64,000 nucleotides of DNA from UBA1724 sp963611685 (GTDB taxonomy: Bacteria; Verrucomicrobiota; Lentisphaeria; Oligosphaerales; Oligosphaeraceae). The DNA is taken from assembly GCA_963611685.1 (NCBI GenBank), contig CAVDSU010000001.1, forward strand, positions 1-64,000. The letters are read 5' to 3'. This document shows, in pieces, positions 25,633 to 33,676 of this stretch. Made by a program: the position numbers and the translations under genes. How positions within the stretch are numbered: the stretch's first letter is position 1; every line of letters begins with the position of its first letter. The notes under the pieces are model-generated. The model was not told the origin of the DNA and ran no database searches. It saw nothing but the letters and a program-made list of their open reading frames with translations.

Positions 25633-25661
25633 TTGGCAAGAGAGGGGGAAACAGTTACATT
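25633..25661 (+). promoter_or_regulatory. Promoter for transketolase
   Basis: TTGGCA (25633-25638), 17-bp spacer, TACATT (25656-25661), 127 bp upstream of the tkt ATG. One of the clearest sigma-70-type pairs in the window. Confidence 0.6.
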
Positions 25662-25787
25662 TATCCCCGCGTTTTCGCCAGATGAGCGTCATTTTCCGCT
25701 TGGGCGAAGCACCGTTTTTTTATTCCCTGAACGCAACCAAGAGACCCCCCAAAACACCCCTCAACCAAACAAGGAGCGCAAAGAGCC

Positions 25788-27782
25788 ATGGGCTGCTGCA
25801 AGAACAAGGAAATCGTCAAGAAGGCCATCAACACTGTCCGGCTTCTCGCCGCCGACGGCGTGCAGAAGGCAAACTCCGGCCACCCCGGCATGCCCATGGG
25901 CAGTGCGGACTATGCCTTCACCCTCTGGGCGAAGCACCTCCGCTTCGATCCCGCACGCCCCGAATGGCTGGGCCGCGACCGCTTCGTGCTCTCCGCGGGA
26001 CACGGCTCCATGCTGATCTACTCCCTGCTGCACCTCTTCGGCTATGACGTCACCCTGGACGACCTGAAGAGCTTCCGCCAGCTGGGCAGCAAGACCCCCG
26101 GCCATCCCGAGCACGGACACACCCCCGGCGTCGAGGTCACCACGGGCCCCCTGGCCTCCGGACTGGCCAGCGCGGTGGGCATGGCGATTGGCCTGAAGCA
26201 GCTGGCCGCCCGCATCCAGGCGCCCGAGGCCCTCTTCAAGCAGCAGAAGGTCTATGTGGTCTCCGGTGACGGCTGCATCATGGAGGGCACCAGCCACGAG
26301 GCGTGCTCCCTGGCCGGACACCTGAAGCTGAACAACCTGATCCTCTTCTACGACGACAACAAGATCACCATCGAGGGCAGCACCTCCCTGGCCATGAGCG
26401 AGGATGTGGGCGCGCGCTTCGCCGCCTACGGCTGGAATGTCCTGAAGATCAACGGACAGTGCCCCCGCCAGATCGACGCCGCCATCACCCTGGCGCAGGC
26501 CAGCCAGGACAAGCCCACCATCATCATCGGGACCACCACCATCGGCTACGGCGCACCCACCCTGGCCGGCACCTCCAAGAGCCACGGCGCACCCCTGGGC
26601 GAAGACGAGCTGAAGGCCACCAAGGCGGCTCTGGGCTTCAACCCCGAGGAGTCCTTCGTGGTGCCCGCCGACGTCCGGGAATTCCTGGCACAGGTCATCG
26701 CCGACAAGAAGGCCGCCGCCGCCCAGTGGGACGCCGACTTCGCCGCCTGGCAGAACGGCAATCCCGAGGGCAAGGCGCTCTTGGACGCCATCGTCTCCAA
26801 GGCGATGCCCGCCGACCTGGAGAAGCAGCTTCTCGCCGCCGTCCCCCAGAAGGACGTGGCCTCCCGCGCCTCCTCCGGCGCCATGATCCAGGTGGCCGCG
26901 AAGGCGATTCCCGCACTGGTGGGCGGCTCCGCCGACTTGGCGCCCTCCAACAACACCTACATGAAGGAGCTGGGCGACTTCTCCGCTGAGAACCGCGCCG
27001 GACGGAACTTCCACTTCGGCATCCGCGAGCTGGCGATGGGGCTCATCTGCAATGGTCTCTCCCTGACCTACGCCCTGCCCTTCAGCGCCACCTTCATGGT
27101 CTTCTCCGACTACATGAAGCCCGCCATCCGACTGGCCGCCCTCCAGAAGCTCCACCAGGTCTATGTCTTCACCCACGACTCCTACGCCGTGGGCGAGGAT
27201 GGCGCGACCCACGAGCCCATCGAGCAGCTGGCCATGTTCCGGAGCCTCCCCGGACTCACCCTCCTGCGCCCCGCCGAGTCCCACGAGGTCGCCCTCGCCT
27301 GGGCATACGCCCTGAAGACCGACCACCCCGTCATCCTCTCCCTCACCCGACAGGCACTGCCCAATCTGCCCCAGGAGGTCGTGGAGAAGATGGACGTCTC
27401 CAAGGGCGCCTACGTGGTCTCCTCCGACGCCGACTTCGAGGCAATCCTCATCGGCTCCGGCAGCGAGCTTTCCGCCTGCGTCGCCGCGGCTGACGCGCTC
27501 CGCGCACAGGGCAAGAAGATCCGCGTGGTCTCCATGCCCTCCTGGGACCTCTTCGACGCCCAGAGCGCCGAATACAAGGAGAGCGTCCTGCCCGCCAGCT
27601 GCACCAAGCGCGTGGCCGTGGAGGCCGCCTGCACCATGGGCTGGAGCAAGTACGTGGGCGACAAGGGCATGGTCATCGGACTGGACCACTTCGGCGAGTC
27701 CGCTCCCTACAAGGTCCTGGCCGACAAATACGGCTTCACCCCCGAAAAGGTGACCGCCGCCGTGGCCAAGTATCTGGCATAA
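25788..27782 (+). CDS. tkt: Transketolase
   Basis: Thiamine-diphosphate enzyme that moves two-carbon units between ketose and aldose phosphates in the pentose phosphate pathway. The 664 residues are normal for a full-length bacterial enzyme. Visible motifs: NSGHPGMPMG (29-38, substrate/ThDP His), SAGHGSMLIYSLLHLFGY (about 65-82), the ThDP motif GDG...NN (VSGDGCIMEGTSHEA to LILFYDDNKI, about 162-195), and in the second domain FGIRELAMG and the catalytic HDSYAVGEDGATHEPIE (about 465-481). AAGGAG lies 10 bp before the ATG. Monocistronic between its promoter and a bidirectional terminator. Confidence 0.96.
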   Translation: MGCCKNKEIVKKAINTVRLLAADGVQKANSGHPGMPMGSADYAFTLWAKHLRFDPARPEWLGRDRFVLSAGHGSMLIYSLLHLFGYDVTLDDLKSFRQLGSKTPGHPEHGHTPGVEVTTGPLASGLASAVGMAIGLKQLAARIQAPEALFKQQKVYVVSGDGCIMEGTSHEACSLAGHLKLNNLILFYDDNKITIEGSTSLAMSEDVGARFAAYGWNVLKINGQCPRQIDAAITLAQASQDKPTIIIGTTTIGYGAPTLAGTSKSHGAPLGEDELKATKAALGFNPEESFVVPADVREFLAQVIADKKAAAAQWDADFAAWQNGNPEGKALLDAIVSKAMPADLEKQLLAAVPQKDVASRASSGAMIQVAAKAIPALVGGSADLAPSNNTYMKELGDFSAENRAGRNFHFGIRELAMGLICNGLSLTYALPFSATFMVFSDYMKPAIRLAALQKLHQVYVFTHDSYAVGEDGATHEPIEQLAMFRSLPGLTLLRPAESHEVALAWAYALKTDHPVILSLTRQALPNLPQEVVEKMDVSKGAYVVSSDADFEAILIGSGSELSACVAAADALRAQGKKIRVVSMPSWDLFDAQSAEYKESVLPASCTKRVAVEAACTMGWSKYVGDKGMVIGLDHFGESAPYKVLADKYGFTPEKVTAAVAKYLA

Positions 27783-27806
27783 CCGCCTAGCTCCCCCATC
27801 GAGCGC

Positions 27807-27867
27807 AAAACGCGCCGTCTGGCACGAGGGAAGAAAAGTCCCCTCCGCCAGATGGCGCGTTTCTGTT
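27807..27867. terminator. Bidirectional intrinsic terminator between tkt and dus
   Basis: AAACGCGCCGTCTGGC (27808-27823) pairs with 27847-27862 over 16 bp (one G-T), with an inner GAGGG/CCCTC helix, flanked by A-run and TTTCTGTTTT. Confidence 0.9.
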
Positions 27868-27975
27868 TTGTCCCCATCCTACCCTCCGGCGGGCACAATC
27901 CCCCTTAAGGACTGCCGCGTATGCTGCGGCGGCAGAGGCGGCAGGCGTGCGTCGTGGGAAAGTGCTTCCCGGGGC

Positions 27976-28920
27976 CTAGTCCTGCGTAGGCGAGTTTCGG
28001 AGATTTAGGAGGAGTTCCTGGAAATCCTGCCACGTGGAGATCTTGACCACATTGGCGCGGAGTTCCCGGGGGAATCCGTGTCCACAGATATAACTACATA
28101 TCACCTTGCGTCCCAGGATCATGGCGCCGTGTTCCCCATATTCCTTCACCATCTCGGCGAGGTGTTTTTCCATGACCTGGAGCCGTTCCTCCCGGGTGAT
28201 CTCGGGCGCCTTTCCGTCTAGGATTTCGCGGAAGATCCAGGGATTTCCGAGGCATCCGCGCGCGACCATGACGCGCTGGCAGCCGCTTTCGCGAGCGAGC
28301 CATTCCGCGTCTGCGGCGTGGAAGATTCCGCCATTCGCCACAACGGGGATGGAGACGCCCTCGCGGACCGCACGGATAATCTTTGCGTAAACGGGACCGG
28401 AGTAGACCTTTTTTGCCAGTCGACCGTGGATGGTGAGTCCCTGCACGCCCAGGGACTCCAGCATCTTCGCCACCTCCAGAGTCGGCGCGGGGTCCTCTTC
28501 GTCCAGGATCCGCATCTTCACGGTGAGGCGTCCGGGCCACTCCTCGCGGAGGGCCTGAATGCACTCCTTGGCGAGAGCGGTCTCCCGCATCAGGGCGGCG
28601 CCCGCCTTTCGTTTCTGGACCTTCTGGACAGGACAGCCCATATTGAAATCCAGCACATCGAAGTGCCAGGGTCCATCGCGGAGGATTCGGGCGGACTGCC
28701 GGACATCCTTCGGAATACTCCCCAATAGCTGCACCTGGAGGTATTCTTCCTCCTCGCCGCGGCGCAGAATGGATTCGCTGTCCGGATTTCCATGGACCAG
28801 CGCCCCCGCGTCAATGAGTGCGGTCGTGCCGTAATACAGCCCATAGAGCCGGCAGACTCTGCGGAGAGGCAGATCCGTATAGCCGGCCATAGGTGCCAAA
28901 AGTGGAGTGACGGGGGGCAT
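27976..28920 (-). CDS. dus: tRNA-dihydrouridine synthase
   Basis: FMN-dependent reduction of uridine to dihydrouridine in tRNA D-loops and variable loops. The 314-residue protein starts MPPVTPLLAPMAGYTDLPLR, the standard Dus opening at the FMN barrel, with DVLDFNMGCPVQKV (catalytic Cys in NxGCP, about 93-106), GLTIHGR (about 165-171), VVANGGIF (about 197-204) and VMVARGCLGNPWIF (about 222-235), the FMN phosphate site. Closest to the DusB type by motif wording, but subtype is not certain. I used the ATG at 28920; a longer frame to 29058 has no family similarity. It directly follows pheS (139 bp) on the same strand. Confidence 0.92.
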   Translation of the reverse strand: MPPVTPLLAPMAGYTDLPLRRVCRLYGLYYGTTALIDAGALVHGNPDSESILRRGEEEEYLQVQLLGSIPKDVRQSARILRDGPWHFDVLDFNMGCPVQKVQKRKAGAALMRETALAKECIQALREEWPGRLTVKMRILDEEDPAPTLEVAKMLESLGVQGLTIHGRLAKKVYSGPVYAKIIRAVREGVSIPVVANGGIFHAADAEWLARESGCQRVMVARGCLGNPWIFREILDGKAPEITREERLQVMEKHLAEMVKEYGEHGAMILGRKVICSYICGHGFPRELRANVVKISTWQDFQELLLNLRNSPTQD

Positions 28921-29059
28921 TTCTTCTGGAAATGGAAACGCGGCGCGGGGATGGTGATGGAGTCGCTGTCGTGCGACTCGCCGATCCCTGGCGCCGCGGC
29001 ATTTGGGAGAGAGCGGTGGCGTGTGGTATTTCTTCCGCCGCCGGATGGCTGATGCCATC

Positions 29060-30103
29060 CTAGAACTGTTTCAGGAAGCGGAGGTCGTTCTCGTAGAGCA
29101 GTCGGAGGTCATTGATGGCATAGCGGATCATGGCGATTCGCTCGATGCCCATGCCGAAGGCGTATCCGGAGAGCTTCTCGGGATCCCATCCCACATTCTC
29201 CAGCACCTTGGGATTCACCATGCCGGCGCCGGAGATCTCGATCCAGCCAGTGCCCTTGCAGACCTTGCAGCCCTTGCCGCCGCAGATCATGCAGGAGGCA
29301 TCCCACTCCACGCTGGGTTCGGTGAAGGGGAAGAAGTGGGGGCGGAAGCGGATCTTCACGGAAGAGCCGAACATCTCCTTCGCGTAGTAGGAGAGGGTTC
29401 CCTTCAGATCGGCGAGAGAGACCTTCTTGTCCACGTAGAGTCCCTCGATCTGGTGGAAGCTCATGCCGTGGGTGGCGTCGGGAGTGTCGCGGCGATAGCA
29501 GCGTCCGGGGCAGACGATGCGCACGGGCGGCTCGTGTGCCTGCATGGAGCGGACCTGGACGGGCGAGGTCTGGGTCCGGAGGATCATGGTATCGGGAGCC
29601 AGGAAGTCATGATGCTCCAAGTCGAAATAGAAGGTATCGGAGACCGCGCGGGAGGGGTGGTCCTGGGGAGCGTTCAGGGCGTCGAAGTTGTGCCACACGT
29701 CCTCCAGGTCGGGACCATCCGCCACCACGAATCCCATGCGGCGGAAGATCGCGACGGCCTCCTCCATCACCTGGGTGATGGGGTGCTGGTGTCCGTGGCA
29801 ATGGCAGCGCCCGGGAAGCGTCACATCCAGGGCGTCGTGCTCCTCTTGCTGCTGGGTCAGGCGCGCCTGCGCCTCCTCGAACGCGGCGTTGATGCCGTTC
29901 TTCACCTGGTTCAGAGTCTTGCCGACCTGGGGCTTCTCCGCGGCGGGCACCTTGCCCAACTCGCTCATCATCGCAGGAAGGATGCCCTTCCGGCTCAAAT
30001 ACTTCAGCCGGAGCTCCTCCACCGCCGACGCATCCTGCGCCTTCGCGAGGGACTCCTGGACTTCCGCCAGGACAGCCTGCAACTTGTTCTCCAATTCGGT
30101 CAT
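29060..30103 (-). CDS. pheS: Phenylalanine-tRNA ligase alpha subunit
   Basis: Class II catalytic subunit that charges tRNA-Phe with phenylalanine. 347 residues: an N-terminal coiled-coil (about 1-85), PGRCHCHGHQHPITQ (HPxT motif), DTFYF, motif 2 VRIVCPGRCYRRD, FHQIEGL, a Cys-rich hairpin CMICGGKGCKVCKGTG characteristic of many PheS, and motif 3 GMGIERIAMI near the end. The start at 30103 is chosen because GGAG lies 9 bp upstream; an ATG at 30109 has only 3 bp spacing. The beta subunit gene pheT, usually adjacent, is not here: the next genes are dus and a GHL10 hydrolase, so the operon is split in this genome. Confidence 0.96.
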   Translation of the reverse strand: MTELENKLQAVLAEVQESLAKAQDASAVEELRLKYLSRKGILPAMMSELGKVPAAEKPQVGKTLNQVKNGINAAFEEAQARLTQQQEEHDALDVTLPGRCHCHGHQHPITQVMEEAVAIFRRMGFVVADGPDLEDVWHNFDALNAPQDHPSRAVSDTFYFDLEHHDFLAPDTMILRTQTSPVQVRSMQAHEPPVRIVCPGRCYRRDTPDATHGMSFHQIEGLYVDKKVSLADLKGTLSYYAKEMFGSSVKIRFRPHFFPFTEPSVEWDASCMICGGKGCKVCKGTGWIEISGAGMVNPKVLENVGWDPEKLSGYAFGMGIERIAMIRYAINDLRLLYENDLRFLKQF

Positions 30104-30224
30104 TGTCATGAACTCCAAATAGCCAGGGAAAAAGGAAAGGGTAGATTGTCCTCTGCCGGCGCTCAAGAGCGTTCCGGGAGGGCAAGGGCATTCGCTGCAA
30201 CTCCAGGGTCGCGGCGTGCTTGGT

Positions 30225-30230
30225 AATATA
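30225..30230 (-). promoter_or_regulatory. TATATT box for pheS
   Basis: On the minus strand GGGAGTATATTACCAAG lies 122 bp before the pheS ATG. No -35 at the expected distance. The leader in between has no Phe-rich attenuator peptide that I can see. Confidence 0.35.
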
Positions 30231-30289
30231 CTCCCGCGGGGGTGGTTCGGGGTCTGCGGGCGCCCTGCCCCAGGAATTCTGGAAGGAGG

Positions 30290-31789
30290 CTACTTCTTTG
30301 CCTTCCAGACGAAAGAGGAAGAGCGCCAGAGGCGTGTCTTTGCGGGCTCCTGCGGATCGAAGTCGGACTCCACCAGAGTCCACTGGTAGGCGCCGGGCTT
30401 TTCGGGGGCAAAGGAGAGGCGCAGCGTGTATTCGTCCAGCCACTCGACGGAGATTTCGCGGGCGCTGGCGGGGCGTTCCACGCCATCGAGAGCCAAGACG
30501 GGATGCATTCGGCGTTGTCGTTCCACGGGGACTCGCGTAAGGAAGACCGCCTGGCAGACCAGCGGAGTCCAGCCGGCGTCCTGCCAGAAGAAATACCATG
30601 GCGGATCATGCCAGACGCCGCCCTGCCAGCTCCACTGGGGGCGTGGCACGCCCCAATTCTGGGGGGCCGGGGCCTTCGCGGCGGTCTCGTTCTTGCCGAT
30701 TTCGGGCAGCCAATCGCGAGCGAAGGGCTCTTTCAGCTGGAAGCAAATGAATCCCTCGGCGCCCAGCGCGCGGGCATCCCGGATCTCCTGTCGGAGGACC
30801 TCCACAGATTCGCACATGTAGTTCGCCAGTCCCGAGTAAATGGGGATGCGTCCGGCCACCCGCTGCTGCTGGACCGCCAGCCATCCGGCGGGCTCCTGGG
30901 GCTTTCCGCTGTAGTTCATGGGGCACAGGAAGTCGATCAGGCCCTCCCGCACCCACTGGTTGGCATCCTGCGCCACGCTCTCCATGGCGCCCTCCTCCCA
31001 GCCGTAAGTGGCGGCGGAGAGCGCAGTGCGGGGACTGGCGGCGCGAAGCGCCTGGCGTGCGGCGCGTACCAGCTCCGTCACATTCTGTCGGCACCACTGG
31101 CGGTATTCTTTGCGCAGGGCGCCGCCGGGCAGGACATCCACCGGCCAGGAGGGCACGGCGCGTCCCAGGGACCTCTCGAAGTCCTTCCGTGCGCGTGGCG
31201 AGCAATCGTAGTCGCCGAGGGGGTATCGGATATAATCCAAGTGGATGCCGGAGACCTCGGGGTATTTCCGTGCAATCTCCACCACCACGTCCTGGAGGAG
31301 CTTTCGATTCTCGGGAATTTGCGGAGCGAGGTAGTCGGACTGGTTGCCATCCTTGTCGAGCTGGGTGCGTCCGGCGTCCTGGTAGCGTTTTTTCACGGCA
31401 GCGGGCGTGTGTTCGCCCATATTGCAGACCACCACCCACACATGGAGCTGCACGCCATACTTCCGGCAGGCATCCAGGCACTCCTGGAGGAGATCCCGGG
31501 TAGAGCCGTCCTTCTGCTTGAGAGAGGGATGGGGGGAAGAGACCTGGCTAGGATAGTCGCTGGAGGCCGTCCAGGAGAGATTCGCGAAGAGGGCATTGAA
31601 GCCGTTGTCGGCCAGCGCCTTCACGGTGGCGTCCCATCCCCATCCGGAGATGCCCTGTGGCGCATGGATCCAGGCGCCGCGCAATTCGGTGCCGGGGGCC
31701 TCCTGTGCCAAGAGGCGCGTCGTGCCGGCGAGGAGCAGCAGCGCAAGGAGGAGTGCGGGGAGTGCGGAGAATCGGAGTCCTGTTTTCAT
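30290..31789 (-). CDS. Secreted GHL10-type glycosyl hydrolase
   Basis: A 499-residue exported protein of the GHL10 (PF02638) family of glycoside hydrolase-like TIM barrels; characterised relatives act on peptidoglycan or other amino-sugar polymers. Residues 1-29 are a signal peptide (MKTGLRFSALPALLLALLLL then LAQEA, cleavage after the AQ-like site). The barrel starts ELRGAWIHAPQGISGWGWD (about 33-51) and includes GVQLHVWVVVCN, VSGIHLDYIRYPLGDYD (about 176-192, the DYIRYP hallmark with an acidic pair) and FLCPMNYSGKP. A C-terminal beta-rich module (about 400-499) may bind substrate. Start at 31789 fits the signal peptide. Sits between pheS and aspartokinase on the same strand. Confidence 0.88.
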   Translation of the reverse strand: MKTGLRFSALPALLLALLLLAGTTRLLAQEAPGTELRGAWIHAPQGISGWGWDATVKALADNGFNALFANLSWTASSDYPSQVSSPHPSLKQKDGSTRDLLQECLDACRKYGVQLHVWVVVCNMGEHTPAAVKKRYQDAGRTQLDKDGNQSDYLAPQIPENRKLLQDVVVEIARKYPEVSGIHLDYIRYPLGDYDCSPRARKDFERSLGRAVPSWPVDVLPGGALRKEYRQWCRQNVTELVRAARQALRAASPRTALSAATYGWEEGAMESVAQDANQWVREGLIDFLCPMNYSGKPQEPAGWLAVQQQRVAGRIPIYSGLANYMCESVEVLRQEIRDARALGAEGFICFQLKEPFARDWLPEIGKNETAAKAPAPQNWGVPRPQWSWQGGVWHDPPWYFFWQDAGWTPLVCQAVFLTRVPVERQRRMHPVLALDGVERPASAREISVEWLDEYTLRLSFAPEKPGAYQWTLVESDFDPQEPAKTRLWRSSSFVWKAKK

Positions 31790-31874
31790 CTCGGTAGGAT
31801 ACGGAAGCGCCCGGTTCCCGAGGGAGTGGGAGCCGGGCGTGTGGGCAAGAGTAGCGGATGGAGATTTCGAAGCG

Positions 31875-33284
31875 CTATGCCTCGTCTTCCACCAGCACCT
31901 TATGCAGGGCGATCTGCGCCTTCTTGTAGTCTTCGCGGCGCACAATGAACTGCATGTTGATCTGCCGGGGGCTCTGCACCATTGCCAGGGTATTGATATG
32001 GGCATCGGAGAGCGCCTTGGCCGACTTGGAGAGGAAGCCGGGGATCTTCATGTTGGTGCCGATGATGGAGACGATGGCAGCGGGGAAGGAGTAGATGGAG
32101 GCCTGTGGCAGCCGGCGGCGGATGTCCTCCATGCAGCCCTCGATGGGCGCCTTCTTTCCGGGCACGAAGTGCGTGATGGTGTTGGCGTTGGTGGTCTTCG
32201 TCACGTAGCTGATGTGGTAGTCCACGAAGCTCTGGAGCAGGCTGTAGTCGTATCCGGGCTTGGAGACCATCTCGGGATCCACCACCTCGATGGCCACCAC
32301 GTCGCTGCGTCCGCAGATCATCTCCACGCGAGGAGTGGGCGAGACATAGTCGCAGCTAATGAGGGTACCGGGGTTTTCGGGATCGAAGGCATTCTTGATG
32401 CGGATGGGGATTCCGCACTGTTCCATTTCCTTGGACGCCTTGGAGTGGATGGCCTCCATGTCCAGGTCGGAGAGCTGGTCCGCGATATCGAAGTTGGTGT
32501 GGCCGATGATCTTCACCTTGTCCAGGCCAATGACCTTCGGATCGCCGGTGCACAGGTGGTATTCCTTATGGATGATGCCCTCGCGTGCCTTGGTGAGCAC
32601 GGCGATCTTGCTGAAGGTGATCTCGCTGTAGCCGCGGTCGAAGTGGGTCATGATGCCCTCGTCGTACTTCACGTATCCGGTGACGATGGGCAGCTCCTTG
32701 GAGAGGTCGATGTCCTTGAAGGCATCCAGGATGGCGTTATCGAAGGTAGGCAGGGAGTCCACCTTCCAGCCCGTCAGGTCCACAAAGCGGGCATTGACGC
32801 CGTTGCGCTGGAGGATATTGGCGGAATTGAAGGCGCTCTGTGCCTCGCCCACGGCGCTGAGCAGCTCGCGGGTCTGCGGGAGGAAGCTCTTGTGGTTGAA
32901 GTGACCGAAAGAGCGCAGGTTGGTCAGATCGTGGAGGCACTCGCAGACGCCATCGATGCGCTGGTTGACGAACTCGTCTGCGGCGGTCTGGTCCAGTCCG
33001 ATGCTGACGAAGGAGTGGTTGTACTCCAGCATGCTCTGTCGGACGGTCTCCAGGGCCTGTTCCCAGGTGGAGTCGTCCATGGCGAAGCGGCCGTAGACGC
33101 CGGGAGCGCCGGTCTTCTTGTCCTCCAGCAGCAGGTTGGTGATGCCGCCGTATGCCGAGACGATGAAGATGCGGTTGTAGTAGTCCTCGGGAGTGCGGTG
33201 GCCGATGATCACGTTTCGCATGACCTCGCCGAAGCGGGACATCGAGGTCCCGCCAATCTTTTCCACGGTGTGTTTGTTCAGCAT
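31875..33284 (-). CDS. lysC: Aspartate kinase (AK-ectoine-like subgroup)
   Basis: Phosphorylates aspartate to open the lysine/threonine/methionine and diaminopimelate branch. The 469 residues have the amino-acid kinase fold, starting VEKIGGTSMSRFGEVM (residues 6-21) where most aspartokinases read KFGGTSV, IFIVSAYGGITNLL (about 39-52), and RGYSEITFSKIA (about 243-254, the substrate motif). Two ACT domains follow (about 320-469). The KIGGTSMS wording resembles the aspartokinase subgroup first seen in ectoine clusters; no ect genes are present, so a general biosynthetic role is as likely. The ATG at 33284 is chosen by homology; an upstream frame to 33362 is not family-like. The upstream spacer holds a TACATT box (33395-33400) and the 30-bp repeat array. 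Confidence 0.9.
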   Translation of the reverse strand: MLNKHTVEKIGGTSMSRFGEVMRNVIIGHRTPEDYYNRIFIVSAYGGITNLLLEDKKTGAPGVYGRFAMDDSTWEQALETVRQSMLEYNHSFVSIGLDQTAADEFVNQRIDGVCECLHDLTNLRSFGHFNHKSFLPQTRELLSAVGEAQSAFNSANILQRNGVNARFVDLTGWKVDSLPTFDNAILDAFKDIDLSKELPIVTGYVKYDEGIMTHFDRGYSEITFSKIAVLTKAREGIIHKEYHLCTGDPKVIGLDKVKIIGHTNFDIADQLSDLDMEAIHSKASKEMEQCGIPIRIKNAFDPENPGTLISCDYVSPTPRVEMICGRSDVVAIEVVDPEMVSKPGYDYSLLQSFVDYHISYVTKTTNANTITHFVPGKKAPIEGCMEDIRRRLPQASIYSFPAAIVSIIGTNMKIPGFLSKSAKALSDAHINTLAMVQSPRQINMQFIVRREDYKKAQIALHKVLVEDEA

Positions 33285-33394
33285 ACTCTGTCGATTCGCG
33301 CCTCCGCGCACGGGAGAAACAAGTGCGCCCACGAATCCGCCCCTCGAACGGGTGGACGGCATCCATGGGCAAGCTGTGAAACCGGAATTCGGGT

Positions 33395-33400
33395 AATGTA
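33395..33400 (-). promoter_or_regulatory. TACATT box for lysC
   Basis: Minus-strand GGGAATACATTACCCG, 111 bp before the lysC ATG; no good -35. The rest of 33285-33430 shows nothing else. Confidence 0.3.
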
Positions 33401-33430
33401 TTCCCTGAAAGGCAGACGGAGGAATGCGTC

Positions 33431-33562
33431 AACCACGGAAGGGCACGGAAGCCTTTTTTCAACCACGGAAGGGCACGGAAGCCTTTTTTCTACCACGGAA
33501 GGACACGGAAGCCTTTTTTCTACCACGGAAGGGCACGGAAGCCTTTTTTCTACCACGGAAGG
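33431..33562. repeat. Tandem 30-bp repeat (at least 4.4 copies), broken by an assembly gap
   Basis: Copies at 33431, 33461, 33491, 33521 and a partial at 33551, each reading (A/T)ACCACGGAAGGGCACGG followed by AAGCCTTTTTTC. Copy 3 has one change (GGACACGG). No spacers, so not a CRISPR. The T-runs could terminate transcripts moving rightward. Confidence 0.95.
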
Positions 33563-33628
33563 NNNNNNNNNNNNNNNNNNNNNNNNNNNNNNNNNNNNNN
33601 NNNNNNNNNNNNNNNNNNNNNNNNNNNN
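33563..33628. other. Run of 66 N (unresolved sequence inside the repeat)
   Basis: The gap begins inside a repeat unit (ACCACGGAAGG) and ends next to an inverted unit, so the true array length and the arrangement of its arms are unknown. Any repeat count here is a minimum. Confidence 0.99.
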
Positions 33629-33640
33629 CGGCGTCAGCCG

Positions 33641-33660
33641 TTTCCGTGCCTTCCGTGGTT
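33641..33660. repeat. Inverted arm of the 30-bp repeat
   Basis: TTTCCGTGCCTTCCGTGGTT is the reverse complement of the unit core at 33431-33450 with one G missing. With the left array it could form a long hairpin just after the AlbA_2 gene stop at 33677. Confidence 0.85.
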
Positions 33661-33676
33661 TAGGAGGGTTGCCGCG

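Noticed and set aside
33431..33562. CRISPR array
   Set aside because: The units abut directly with no unique spacers, and no cas genes are present.
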